Assembly: GCA_013214965.1 (NCBI GenBank)
Contig: JABSRU010000014.1
Coordinates: 1-64,000, forward strand
Length of the DNA: 64,000 nt
From: Gammaproteobacteria bacterium
GTDB lineage: Bacteria > Pseudomonadota > Gammaproteobacteria > Enterobacterales > Psychrobiaceae
Direction of reading: 5' to 3'
The notes under the pieces are model-generated. The model saw only the letters and a list, made by a program, of their open reading frames with translations. It made no database searches and was not told where the DNA came from. This document shows positions 1-8,983 of this stretch, piece after piece (the stretch's first letter is position 1; the number at the start of each line of letters is the position of its first letter). A program made the position numbers and the translations under genes.

Positions 1-1259
1 CCGCCGAACAAGAACATCAGAGTTATGCTGTTTTTGGCCAATTTGATTATCAATTAACTGATAATTTGATCGTCACCGCTGGCTTGCGCTATACCAACGA
101 AACCAAGGATTTGTCGACTATATTTTATGAAAACATGCCTAATGGTACGGAATTTCCGACTTATTTTTCAGCGATTGGTGATCCCAACACGCCTGACACT
201 ATTGTGCCGGGCACGTTACTTTATGGCGCCGGTGTTGCTGGTGCCGTCTTAGCTGGTATATCGGCCGGTCAAATTGATATCGCGACTGCCGAAGGGCAAG
301 CTGCACTGCAAGCATTAATTCCTTTTCAAACCCCAGGTTGGGGCTTTAACCCACTTGGTGCATCCACGGCTGCTCGACCTGACATCATTGAAACGCTTAA
401 GGATGATCAAATCACTGGCACCCTAAAATTAAGTTACCAATTTAACTCAGATACGATGATGTATGCCTCCTTTGGTACTGGTTATAAATCAGGTGGCACT
501 AACACCGATAGGATTAACGCAAGTTTTAACCCAATATTTGATGCTGAAACATCAGAATCTTTTGAGTTGGGGATTAAAAAGGACTTTGTTGAACATAATG
601 TTCGTCTGAACGCCGCGATGCATTACACCAACGTAGATGATTTTCAGGCCAATACATTTAATGGCACTGGGTTTAATTTACAAAATGCCGGTGATTATGA
701 AGTATCAGGCTTAGAGATCGAAGCCACTTGGTTACCGACCGAAACGATAGAAGTTAACGTTAGCTATGCCCGAGTGGATGCTGAGTATAAAACGTTTGAA
801 CGTGGTAATTGTTGGAATGCTTACACTTGGCATACTGGTATCGTCGATCCCGGTCAAGAAAGTACCGATCCTATCAAGCCAAATCCCTATTGTAATCGCT
901 CCGGTGATCGGCCATCTGGCGAGCCAAAAAACAGCGGTACAGTTAGTATCAAAAAAGCCTTTAATTTAACGGACAATATATATGCCTATGTCCAGAGTAG
1001 CTATAGCTATAGCGGTAATATGATTTCAGATGGTAGTAACGACCCATACTCTAAGCAAGATGGCTTTGGTTTAGTTAATATGCGCTTTTACATTAATGTG
1101 ATGGACTATGATACTGATATCATTTTCTGGGGCCGCAATATCCTTAATCAAGAGTACATTAACCGCACTAATTTCAATACCACCATTCAAAACGGTAAGT
1201 TAAATGCTTATGTTTCTGAGCCAGCCACATTTGGTATAACGGTTAAAAAGCGTTTTTAA
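1..1259 (+). CDS. TonB-dependent outer-membrane receptor, C-terminal part
   Basis: The reading frame is open from the left edge (first full codon at base 3), so the gene starts outside the window. About 418 residues of a beta-barrel are visible, with repeated strands such as GQFDYQLTDNLIVTAGLRY, MMYASFGTGYKSGG and FELGIKKDF. It ends in the terminal aromatic KKRF expected for an outer-membrane barrel assembled by BAM. TonB receptors import large or scarce ligands using TonB-ExbBD energy. The plug and TonB box are outside the window, so the ligand cannot be read. Its place beside lipid-oxidising genes suggests a hydrophobic substrate, but that is inference. The family call is secure. Confidence 0.9.
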   Translation, partial: AEQEHQSYAVFGQFDYQLTDNLIVTAGLRYTNETKDLSTIFYENMPNGTEFPTYFSAIGDPNTPDTIVPGTLLYGAGVAGAVLAGISAGQIDIATAEGQAALQALIPFQTPGWGFNPLGASTAARPDIIETLKDDQITGTLKLSYQFNSDTMMYASFGTGYKSGGTNTDRINASFNPIFDAETSESFELGIKKDFVEHNVRLNAAMHYTNVDDFQANTFNGTGFNLQNAGDYEVSGLEIEATWLPTETIEVNVSYARVDAEYKTFERGNCWNAYTWHTGIVDPGQESTDPIKPNPYCNRSGDRPSGEPKNSGTVSIKKAFNLTDNIYAYVQSSYSYSGNMISDGSNDPYSKQDGFGLVNMRFYINVMDYDTDIIFWGRNILNQEYINRTNFNTTIQNGKLNAYVSEPATFGITVKKRF

Positions 1260-1297
1260 CCGTTACACCAATCTAGGCTTTGAATTTTCAGACGAAT

Positions 1298-1323
1298 GAT
1301 GCCCCAGCATATGCTGGGGCATC
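1298..1323. terminator. Perfect 26-bp palindrome after the TonB receptor gene
   Basis: A perfect inverted repeat with 13-base arms (GATGCCCCAGCAT and its complement) lies 39 bases after the receptor stop and 52 bases before the next start. There is no T-run on either side, so it is a stable hairpin with a possible terminator or RNA-stabilising role rather than a textbook intrinsic terminator. Confidence 0.5.
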
Positions 1324-1374
1324 ACCGTAAAATATCATATCAATTGTAGAACCAGTCACTAAAAGGATTATTGG

Positions 1375-2700
1375 ATGAAACACTTTAAATTAGTTATCAC
1401 CGCCGTGCTGCTGTTCGTAGCGCAAGCGAGCTTCGCCACTGTTGATCAAGCTGAACTCCGAAGCACACTCGATGCTTTATATGTCCAGGATAAGGTCGCC
1501 TCGATTAATGATGGTGACTTATTTATCCGTCAAGATCTTGGTGAAAGCTGGCTTCATGGCAGCAAAGAAGCCGAGCTAGCAGTGGTAAGAGATATCATTA
1601 ATCAGCTAGGTAAGCTCCAGTTAGGTAAGTTTGTCGTCGATGACAGCCCATCGCTAGTGACTAATATTCGCGATGAAGTCCTTAGCGGACGTCAGGATTA
1701 TTACATTTTGCGCGATGCCCATCCTAAGGCGCATCAGTGTGTCAATGCGTCCTTCACCGTTGAAAATAACGACTTTTTTCCGATCGGTTCTTTCTTAGGT
1801 GACAGTAATATACAACATGACGCGATCGTCCGTTTCTCAAGTTCTAACCCAGATCCAAGCAGTGATACCGTTCATACCGTACGAGGTGCTGCGATTAAGG
1901 TGCTGATGGGTGATCAGACTCACGACTTCGTGATGCAGAGCGCTGCCAACTTTCCGACCGATGATCTTGAACAATTTTCCAATCTGATTAAGGTCGGGCG
2001 TACACGTAACTGCTTGAGCATCATTGCTGATCCGGGCCACGATTCTATTCTAGGCCCTGCACTTGATTTTATTTATCAGCTGCAACAAGCCACTCAATGC
2101 CTGATCGAATCAGACTTTAACCTGCTTGACCTACCTGAAACAGTCAGAGCCATCATGCGCTTTCGACAAGGGTTTGAGGACAGTGAGATTAAGTCGGTCT
2201 TTGACTTCGATTACTTCAGTGTGACTCCTTATGCCTATGAGAATATCGTGTTTAAATATGAAATATCACCAGCAACTTGTCCCGAGCCTAACAGCGAAAA
2301 CCGCTCATTCACCGCCGAAGAAGCGGCTGACAGTGAAGGGCTTGAAAATAACATTCAACGGGTACTCAGTGGGGGGGCGGCCTGTTATGACTTAAATGTT
2401 GTGGCTCGTCCTACGGATATTTCTGATGAGCAAGCCATTGAATTTTTAATTGAAACCTGGGATCAAAAATCTTCACAAGTTCTTGAACGGATCAAAGTAG
2501 CCTCTGTTGTTATTCCGATGCTAACGCTAGGGGCTGATATTACTTCTTTAACCTGTGATGAAATGAGCTATAACAATGGTCGTAACGCCGATGGTTTTAA
2601 ACCGCTAGGGTCTATTAATCGAGGCCGTATTCCAATATACGATCGCTTATCAGCCTTTCGGCTGGAAGCGAACGAACACCTTCGTCATATGAATCAGTAA
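1375..2700 (+). CDS. Catalase-fold (catalase-related) secreted protein
   Basis: This 441-residue protein has an N-terminal signal peptide (MKHFKLVITAVLLFVAQASFA). A central catalase core is recognisable from KAHQCVNASFTVEN, which aligns with the distal-His segment of catalases, and from RFSSSNPDPSSDTVHTVRG, which matches the RFS...RDPRG block. An Asn in SAANFPTDD takes the place of the distal Asn. The usual proximal heme motif (RLFxYxDTxxHR) is not visible, so activity as a true catalase is doubtful. Catalase-related heme proteins of this sort include allene oxide synthases acting on fatty acid hydroperoxides, which fits the lipoxygenase-like gene 14 kb away. ATG at 1375 follows an AAGGAT ribosome site. 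It converges with the di-heme gene at 2717. Confidence 0.75.
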   Translation: MKHFKLVITAVLLFVAQASFATVDQAELRSTLDALYVQDKVASINDGDLFIRQDLGESWLHGSKEAELAVVRDIINQLGKLQLGKFVVDDSPSLVTNIRDEVLSGRQDYYILRDAHPKAHQCVNASFTVENNDFFPIGSFLGDSNIQHDAIVRFSSSNPDPSSDTVHTVRGAAIKVLMGDQTHDFVMQSAANFPTDDLEQFSNLIKVGRTRNCLSIIADPGHDSILGPALDFIYQLQQATQCLIESDFNLLDLPETVRAIMRFRQGFEDSEIKSVFDFDYFSVTPYAYENIVFKYEISPATCPEPNSENRSFTAEEAADSEGLENNIQRVLSGGAACYDLNVVARPTDISDEQAIEFLIETWDQKSSQVLERIKVASVVIPMLTLGADITSLTCDEMSYNNGRNADGFKPLGSINRGRIPIYDRLSAFRLEANEHLRHMNQ

Positions 2701-2716
2701 ATAACTTGGACTCAAG

Positions 2717-4594
2717 CTACATCGATTTCATGTATTCAAGTAGGGCTAATTTGTCACTGGCAGATAATTGGGTACCATAGGTGTGGCCTTCTTTACCGTT
2801 ACCACGAATAGTTGTATCGAGTAAGAAGCTACCAGCGTTGACATAACCTGCACCGCCGACATCGTACTCAGTGGAACCGATGAGGAAACTGGTAGGGCGG
2901 TTTTGAGGGGCTTTTAGTAAATCCTTAAGGGTTCTCACGGATCCGTTGTGAAGGAAGGGGCCGGTGAAGGCAATACCGTTCAGTGGCTTGGCGCGATAAT
3001 CAGTTGCTACAAATGCTGGGCGATCGGTGTGACCCGCAATATTATCCAGATGCAGCGCAGCCTTGGCATCGTCTACTGATAAATTAGGATAAGTCTGCGT
3101 CGCCTGATCTCTAAAATCCAGTGTGCGTTCATGATTATTGATAACAATATTGGTCGCAACGCCAAGTAACGCCAAGCCACTGAAGCTCTCCGGGATCACT
3201 TCATTAAAACTAAGGCCCGTCGCCGGATCAATGGTATCTCCTGCACGCTGTTTGATGACTGCACCTAGGATACCGGTTTTATCTTGGCGCATGCCATAAT
3301 CAACCGCGAAGGCTTCGTCGGTGCCCACTACGTCGTAAGGTACACGTATCACCTTGGTGAAACGCCGGCCAATTGAGTTCGGTTCAGTGAGCTCAAATTG
3401 GTCAACGCCATCGCTGGTGTCCATGTGACAGCTGGCGCAGTTGGTGGAGTATAGCGTCTTGCCCTGAGCTATCAGTGCGGTATCTAGGGCAGGGAAGGTG
3501 GCAGGCCATTTGGGGGAGTTAGCCCGGTTAATGGCAACTTCAAGTTCGACCAGATTTCTGACCTTAGGAGTCGCCTCAAACAGGAAACTTAACCCTAATT
3601 GCTGAGTAACAAGTTCCAATATATCAGGGATATTTTCATCTTGATCAAGATTAATATAGCCAAAGACCCCTAGTACTTCACCCGAATTACGCGTTAATGG
3701 GTCAAAGCCAACACAGTTAGTTTGAATGCACTCAAGGCTGGTTGCATCCCAGATATAAGGATAGGTCACCGGAGCCGTTAATAGTGGTGCTTGGCTAATA
3801 TCCTGACCGGTATGGCCGTAATGCAGCTTATTTAAGATAGCACCGATGGCATCTAGACGAGTTGGACCGTTGACAATACTGCTATGAGTGGTTGCTACGT
3901 AGTCAGATACATATTTGATTGATTGATCGAGGTGTTTTTGTGCCGCCAATAAGCTCACCGGTGCGGTGACATCGAAGTTTAACGAGACGTACTGCGCAAA
4001 ACGGGTTTTAAAGCGGGCAAATTTTTCGGGATTATTTTTAGTGGCTAGCAGTGCCGCCTTTAGTTGTTGTAAAAACTTAAACATGTCAACATTGGCTTGA
4101 CCGCCTTCAACATAGTAGGTATTGGCGCCATAGGTCACTTTTCCAGTGTGGCAACCCGCACAAGTCAGGCCCATGTAGCTGCGATAAAACAGCTGTCCCT
4201 TATCTTTCCTCTGATCTTTTACCATGCCAATCGGTAATTGGTGATTGCTAACATATTGCTCAACACGCTCGCCAGCCGAGCCATCATACACAGCTGTTGC
4301 TTCATAATAATTATCGGCTTCCGGATATAAAAATCCGTATTGAGATAAAGAATAACGAGCAGAAAAAAGTTGTTCAGAATCTTCGCTTTCAAGGGTCTTG
4401 AAAACTTCCCATCGTATTAAATGAGATCCCTGCGCCAGGGTGTACCAGTTCTCGCGGCAGGTGTTCGTGTTATTCTCATAACAAGCTGGATCCCAGCTAT
4501 TCATCCAGTAGATGCCGTCGCTTGCCTTAACAGGCATCGACAGAGAGATTACACATAATAAGAGAGTCATACGGATCTTTGTTGGTATTTTCAT
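2717..4594 (-). CDS. Di-heme c-type cytochrome, RoxA / fatty-acid dioxygenase-like
   Basis: This is a 625-residue exported protein with signal peptide MKIPTKIRMTLLLCVISLSM. Two CxxCH heme sites are present, CAGCH near residue 145 and CASCH near residue 386, with the long spacing and RNSGEVLGVFG segment typical of the RoxA-type di-heme peroxidase/oxygenase family. Characterised relatives cleave polyisoprene (RoxA), and related Pseudomonas di-heme proteins convert oleate to 10-hydroperoxide and diol. It should act in the periplasm. I chose ATG at 4594 because GGGGAAC lies 6 bases upstream; the ATG at 4606 overlaps that ribosome site. Substrate is not determinable. The promoter region is shared with the SLC10-type gene and carries a LysR-type dyad. 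Confidence 0.8.
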   Translation of the reverse strand: MKIPTKIRMTLLLCVISLSMPVKASDGIYWMNSWDPACYENNTNTCRENWYTLAQGSHLIRWEVFKTLESEDSEQLFSARYSLSQYGFLYPEADNYYEATAVYDGSAGERVEQYVSNHQLPIGMVKDQRKDKGQLFYRSYMGLTCAGCHTGKVTYGANTYYVEGGQANVDMFKFLQQLKAALLATKNNPEKFARFKTRFAQYVSLNFDVTAPVSLLAAQKHLDQSIKYVSDYVATTHSSIVNGPTRLDAIGAILNKLHYGHTGQDISQAPLLTAPVTYPYIWDATSLECIQTNCVGFDPLTRNSGEVLGVFGYINLDQDENIPDILELVTQQLGLSFLFEATPKVRNLVELEVAINRANSPKWPATFPALDTALIAQGKTLYSTNCASCHMDTSDGVDQFELTEPNSIGRRFTKVIRVPYDVVGTDEAFAVDYGMRQDKTGILGAVIKQRAGDTIDPATGLSFNEVIPESFSGLALLGVATNIVINNHERTLDFRDQATQTYPNLSVDDAKAALHLDNIAGHTDRPAFVATDYRAKPLNGIAFTGPFLHNGSVRTLKDLLKAPQNRPTSFLIGSTEYDVGGAGYVNAGSFLLDTTIRGNGKEGHTYGTQLSASDKLALLEYMKSM

Positions 4595-4682
4595 GGTGTT
4601 CCCCATCAGTTTTTTATTTTATCAAGCTACAATCGGGTTTTTTAACCAATCTGATGCTAACGAGTCGCTATAAAAAAAACCA

Positions 4683-4711
4683 ATGAATAATATTTATCCG
4701 ATGCTATTCAT
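4683..4711. promoter_or_regulatory. Candidate LysR operator dyad, transporter side
   Basis: ATGAATA and TATTCAT form a 29-bp dyad with 15 bases between the arms. It lies in the 262-bp divergent gap between the di-heme gene and the SLC10-type gene. The same arms at the same outer spacing recur at 6763-6791. A further half-site, TATTCATTTGTTTAAT, is at 4788-4803 close to the transporter start and is copied exactly at 6785-6800. Confidence 0.55.
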
Positions 4712-4856
4712 ATTTGATATATGGCAGGGTTTATCTAACATATTTTTGTGCAAACTATATGAATTTAGAATAGATGGTTAGTTTAATTATTCATTTGTTT
4801 AATGAGTTGGTTGGTATTAGGCTATATTGATAACCGAATAAATAGCTGAGATTAAC

Positions 4857-5798
4857 ATGCAAGACACTGAATTAATTACTTTTACTAACACGCAAATCAT
4901 CCCGGTTGGTATTTTTATCATTATGATGGGAATGGGATTATCGCTAGTTACTGATGATTTTAAGCGGGTGGTTAAATATCCTAAAGCGGTAACGGTCGGG
5001 CTAGTTAATCAATTATTGTTGTTACCTATCATAGGCTTTTTACTGGCAAATATTATGCCATTAGAGCCAGAATATGCGGTTGGAGTGATGTTGTTAGTCC
5101 TTTGCCCAGGAGGAACGACATCGAACATGTTCACCCACCTAGCTAAGGGCGACGTTGCTCTCTCAGTGACCATGACCGCTGTAGCCAGTATTGTTACTGT
5201 GTTTAGCATCCCCCTAGTATTGAGTATTTCTTTGACTCATTTCATGGGCCAAGGCGATGAATTTCAATTACCGATAGTGAAAACGATGTTTAGTTTAATG
5301 GGGCTGACTTTAATACCGATCGGGATAGGCATGCTTATTAAGGCGTTTGCTCCTAAAGTCGCCACCGCTATTCAAGTACATGTCTCCAGATTTGGCATCC
5401 TATTTCTGACGTTATTACTGATATTTTTAACTTATATTCAGCAAGATATTTTACTGCCAGCCTTGATTGCCACCGGTCCAGTTTCTTTGCTACTAAATGT
5501 ATCAACCATGACATTGGGTTATTATTCAAGTAAATGGTTTAGATTAAACGCCGCTCAAACAAGCTCAATCACCATTGAAGTCGGCTTGCAAAATAGTACC
5601 CTATCAATGTTTATGGCCTTAACGCTGCTCGATAATTATAAAATGTCATTTACTCCTGCTATTTATACTCTGATCATGTTCTTTAGTGCCGGTATTTTAG
5701 TCAAATTTCTGCGGGAAAAATTTAACACACCGCTCCTGAAAAGCGATCGGGACAATACTAGCGACGCAGCGTTGGCACACAAAATCAATAGATCTTAG
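4857..5798 (+). CDS. Bile acid:sodium symporter (SLC10/BASS) family transporter
   Basis: A 313-residue integral membrane protein with about nine hydrophobic segments. The segment LVLCPGGTTSNMFTHLAKGDVALSVTMTAVAS is a hallmark of the BASS family (split here: LVLCPGG, TSNMFTHLAKGD, ALSVTMTA). Family members use sodium to import bile acids, steroid conjugates, pantothenate or other organic acids. An amphipathic carboxylate fits the catabolic neighbours, but the ligand is inferred. ATG at 4857 follows GAGA. The stop overlaps the convergent LysR stop by four bases. Likely control is by the adjacent LysR through the shared dyad. Confidence 0.85.
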   Translation: MQDTELITFTNTQIIPVGIFIIMMGMGLSLVTDDFKRVVKYPKAVTVGLVNQLLLLPIIGFLLANIMPLEPEYAVGVMLLVLCPGGTTSNMFTHLAKGDVALSVTMTAVASIVTVFSIPLVLSISLTHFMGQGDEFQLPIVKTMFSLMGLTLIPIGIGMLIKAFAPKVATAIQVHVSRFGILFLTLLLIFLTYIQQDILLPALIATGPVSLLLNVSTMTLGYYSSKWFRLNAAQTSSITIEVGLQNSTLSMFMALTLLDNYKMSFTPAIYTLIMFFSAGILVKFLREKFNTPLLKSDRDNTSDAALAHKINRS

Positions 5799-6700
5799 GC
5801 TTGTTTGCTAGCGGCGGTCATCATCATTTGGTTTCTTAACCATTTGTTTGCTGGATCTAAATCGACATTGACATGCCAATATAAATGAACATCTATTTTT
5901 GGTAACTTCACTGGCAGTGGCGAAATAATCAGGCCTAGAAGATTGCTATACATCTGAGCTGCTGTTTTTGGTAAGGTTAATAACATATCACTGCCTGCGA
6001 TTACCTGACATGCTGCGAATAGATGTTGACACCTTAGCCCTATTTCTCGATGGACTCCTAGCCGAGCTAATTCAAAGTCTTCAATGCCTGGTCCGGTTGA
6101 GCGAGAAGAAACCAGTACATGATCTTGCCCAAGGTATTTATCTAAACTAAGTGGCGTTATCAATGCCGGGTGTCCTTGACGCGCAACGACCACCAGTTGA
6201 TCTTCTTCTAGTTGGGTATGCATAATATTTTCACTAACGGGTAATAACGTATCGATGGCTAAATCTATATCACCACTGGCGAGTTTTATTTCTAATTCAT
6301 TACGGTGGACCCGTTTTAGACTTTTTAACTTAGTATAGGGGGATTCTTTATGCAGACGTGTCATGAGTAAGGGTAAATATGATGCTTCTACTGAACCGTG
6401 CAATGACAGGGTAAAATGTTTACGTGATGTTAGTGGTTCAAACTGTCGTGACTGTACTAAACAGACTTGAAGTTGATGTAAAGCCTCTCGAACATCGGCA
6501 ATCACATTATTTGCGACAGCTGTCGGGCGCATTTGATTTCCTTGGCGCACAAACAAAGGATCATCAAAATAATTTCGTAATTTCCCCAGTGAGTGACTCA
6601 CCGCCGGTTGTGATAGGTTGAGGGCTAACGCCGCTTTTGTAATATTACCTTCACAATAAATAGCATCGAACACAATAAACAAATTTAAATCAATTTTCAT
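5795..6700 (-). CDS. LysR family transcriptional regulator
   Basis: The 301-residue protein starts MKIDLNLFIVFDAIYCEGNI and has the LysR winged-helix (AALALNLSQPAVSHSLGKLR, residues about 23-42), followed by PLFVRQGNQMRPT. The rest is a periplasmic-binding-protein-like co-inducer domain. It lies between the transporter gene and the seven-gene catabolic operon and is divergent from the latter. A matching dyad in both flanking promoters suggests that it controls the di-heme protein, the transporter and the operon. The inducer is unknown. Confidence 0.9.
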   Translation of the reverse strand: MKIDLNLFIVFDAIYCEGNITKAALALNLSQPAVSHSLGKLRNYFDDPLFVRQGNQMRPTAVANNVIADVREALHQLQVCLVQSRQFEPLTSRKHFTLSLHGSVEASYLPLLMTRLHKESPYTKLKSLKRVHRNELEIKLASGDIDLAIDTLLPVSENIMHTQLEEDQLVVVARQGHPALITPLSLDKYLGQDHVLVSSRSTGPGIEDFELARLGVHREIGLRCQHLFAACQVIAGSDMLLTLPKTAAQMYSNLLGLIISPLPVKLPKIDVHLYWHVNVDLDPANKWLRNQMMMTAASKQA

Positions 6701-6762
6701 TAATTTCTTTCCTTATTTTGACCAAGAGTACTGTAACTACAATATATCAATTTATAAATAAT

Positions 6763-6800
6763 ATGAATAGTAGGGCATTAGAACTATTCATTTGTTTAAT
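6763..6800. promoter_or_regulatory. Candidate LysR operator dyad, operon side
   Basis: ATGAATAGT (6763-6771) and ACTATTCAT (6783-6791) form a perfect 9-bp inverted repeat spanning 29 bp. The right arm runs on into TATTCATTTGTTTAAT (6785-6800), identical over 16 bases to 4788-4803. The rest of this 319-bp gap between the LysR gene and the kinase gene is AT-rich, and I see no gene or hairpin in it. Confidence 0.6.
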
Positions 6801-7019
6801 TTATGACATAGCATTAGCATAGTCAATGTCTTAATAAGTTGATTAGAAAGTAAACGAGGTGAAGGGCTAATTCAAGCCAATAGAAGCTCAATAGCTAGTA
6901 AGGCTATTATTAAAGTGCTTAAATAATGTAAAAAAAGCAATTAACAAATTATTAAACAATACTTATTGAAACATTTTTGACCCTGTAGCGAATTTGATTA
7001 ATTTAAGAGTATTTATATT

Positions 7020-8108
7020 ATGTCGCCATTTACACCGTCTGAGTTTATAACGTTAACTAAATATCTCGAACAGCACGTGCAAGATTTTGAAGGTCCAATG
7101 ACCATGGATAAATTTCCTGGTGGACAGTCAAATCCTACTTTTAAAGTCACCGCTAAGTCTGGTGTTTATGTGTTACGTCGCCAGCCTGTGGGCCAGCTAT
7201 TAAAGTCAGCCCATGCGGTGGACCGTGAGTATCAAGTATTATCTGCGCTTAGAGACTGTGATGTTCCGGTTGTTAAGGTGTTTCATCTGTGCCAAGACAC
7301 TTCAATAATAGGCTCATATTTTTACTTAATGGAATATTGTCAAGGTCGGGTTTATTGGAATGCTAAACTACAAGAAATTGATAGCAAGCAAACAAGAGCG
7401 GCGATGTACGATGCGATGAATAAAACCCTCGTGGCATTACATAATGTCAATATTGAGGCTTGTGGTCTGGCTGAGTTTGGTCCTCAAGGCGATTATTTTA
7501 AACGCCAGCTCAAACGTTGGACCGCCCAATACCGCAAGACCCAATTGCAAACCATCACAGCAATGGATCAGTTAATCGTTTGGCTCCAAGATCATCTACC
7601 AGCAAACGATGGTCGTTTATCGCTGGTCCATGGTGATTACCGCTTAGATAATTTGGTATTTGACCTGAAAAAACCTCAAATAATTTCGGTGCTTGACTGG
7701 GAATTATCAACCCTAGGACATCCATTTTCCGATTTAGCTTACCAATGTATGCAACTTCGAATACCGCAAGATTTAGGGAGTGTCGATGGCTTAAAAGGGA
7801 TTGATCGCGCCAGCCTCGGTATTCCAACTGAAGAAGAATACGTTGCGACATATTGTCAACGCATGGGCATAGAGAAGATTGAAAACTGGGCATTTTATTT
7901 GGCGTTTAGTTTTTTCCGCTTCGCCGCTATTGTGCAAGGGATTGCTAAACGTGCAGAGCAAGGTAATGCGTCCAATGAAAATGCTAATAAAGTCGGTAAA
8001 TTTGTCGAACCCTTAGCAAAAATGGCGTTAGATATTATTGCCCAACAACGATTATCTTTAGGCTCTAGCAGAGACCGCAGTGCGGTCAAAGAAAAAATTC
8101 CACCCTAA
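7020..8108 (+). CDS. APH-type phosphotransferase (ACAD10/11 and LvaA-like kinase)
   Basis: The 362-residue protein has the aminoglycoside-phosphotransferase fold. The catalytic loop is LVHGDYRLDNLVFD (about residues 203-216), and the metal-binding DWE is in VLDWELSTLGHPFSDLAY. Proteins of this subgroup are not antibiotic-resistance enzymes. The best understood, LvaA and the N-terminal domain of ACAD10/11, phosphorylate 4-hydroxyacyl-CoA so that the hydroxyl can be eliminated. It is the first gene of an operon that also encodes an acyl-CoA dehydrogenase, which matches that role; substrate is inferred. The ribosome site is weak. Confidence 0.8.
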   Translation: MSPFTPSEFITLTKYLEQHVQDFEGPMTMDKFPGGQSNPTFKVTAKSGVYVLRRQPVGQLLKSAHAVDREYQVLSALRDCDVPVVKVFHLCQDTSIIGSYFYLMEYCQGRVYWNAKLQEIDSKQTRAAMYDAMNKTLVALHNVNIEACGLAEFGPQGDYFKRQLKRWTAQYRKTQLQTITAMDQLIVWLQDHLPANDGRLSLVHGDYRLDNLVFDLKKPQIISVLDWELSTLGHPFSDLAYQCMQLRIPQDLGSVDGLKGIDRASLGIPTEEEYVATYCQRMGIEKIENWAFYLAFSFFRFAAIVQGIAKRAEQGNASNENANKVGKFVEPLAKMALDIIAQQRLSLGSSRDRSAVKEKIPP

Positions 8109-8175
8109 ATGTCATAGTTTTTATATTTAATTCCAACACAATCAAAAAATACAATCCTTCACAGGAGGTTTAGTC

Positions 8176-8937
8176 ATGGATTCATTATTAGATTTTAGCT
8201 CAAAAGTAGTGGTTATTACTGGTGCGGCTCAAGGATTTGGACAATTATTAGCCGAATCATTGGCCCAGCGAGGTGCAAAATTAGTACTGGGAGACATTAA
8301 TGAAACAAAGGTTCAACAAGTGGCCCACTCGTTATCAGACCAAGGGTTTGATGTCATTGGATTAAAATGTGATGTATCAAAAAATGCCGACTGTAAGGCC
8401 TTGGTTGACATGGCGGTCGAGCAATTTGGGTCGGTTGATATTGCGGTGAATAATGCCGGTATTAGTCAGCCTTTTTTACCGTTACATGAAATTGATGAGT
8501 CACTGTTAGATCAGCAGTTTGCCGTTAACATTAAAGGTGTGCAGTTTGGAATGCGTCATCAGATCACGCAAATGTTAAAGCAAGGTCAAGGCAGCATACT
8601 TAATGTCAGTTCAAGAGCGGGGATTGGGGCCGCAGCCTCATTAGCTGCTTATGGCGCGGCTAAACATGCGGTTATTGGATTAACAAAAACCGGTGCTGTT
8701 GAGTATGCCCGCCATAATATTAGGATCAATGCTATCTGTCCCTCATTCGCCTTAACACCAATGGTGACTAAGGTGGCCGATGATGCACTCCAAAGTCAGA
8801 TGAGCAAAGTTGTGCCAATGAAACGTCTCGGCGAACCAGCAGAAATTGTAGTGATGATGGTCATGATGTTATCACCACAAAATACCTATTTAACCGGGCA
8901 ATGTATTTCGGTCGATGGCGGTGTTTCAGCGGCGTAA
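8176..8937 (+). CDS. Short-chain dehydrogenase/reductase
   Basis: A 253-residue classical SDR. It has a cofactor loop TGAAQGFG (about residues 15-22), NNAG at about 93, a catalytic Ser in NVSSRAG, and YGAAK. The C-terminus reads YLTGQCISVDGG. These enzymes oxidise or reduce a hydroxyl/keto group with NAD(P). In this operon it probably handles a hydroxyacyl intermediate. ATG at 8176 has a strong AGGAGG ribosome site. It lies 67 bases after the kinase and 46 bases before the acyl-CoA dehydrogenase. Confidence 0.88.
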   Translation: MDSLLDFSSKVVVITGAAQGFGQLLAESLAQRGAKLVLGDINETKVQQVAHSLSDQGFDVIGLKCDVSKNADCKALVDMAVEQFGSVDIAVNNAGISQPFLPLHEIDESLLDQQFAVNIKGVQFGMRHQITQMLKQGQGSILNVSSRAGIGAAASLAAYGAAKHAVIGLTKTGAVEYARHNIRINAICPSFALTPMVTKVADDALQSQMSKVVPMKRLGEPAEIVVMMVMMLSPQNTYLTGQCISVDGGVSAA

Positions 8938-8983
8938 AACTGATATTGCTAATGAGCTGTAATCACTAATAAAAGAGAAGACT

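Noticed and set aside
7020-8108. Aminoglycoside resistance kinase
   Set aside because: The motifs are of the APH fold but the operon context and subgroup match acyl-CoA-linked kinases, not antibiotic resistance.
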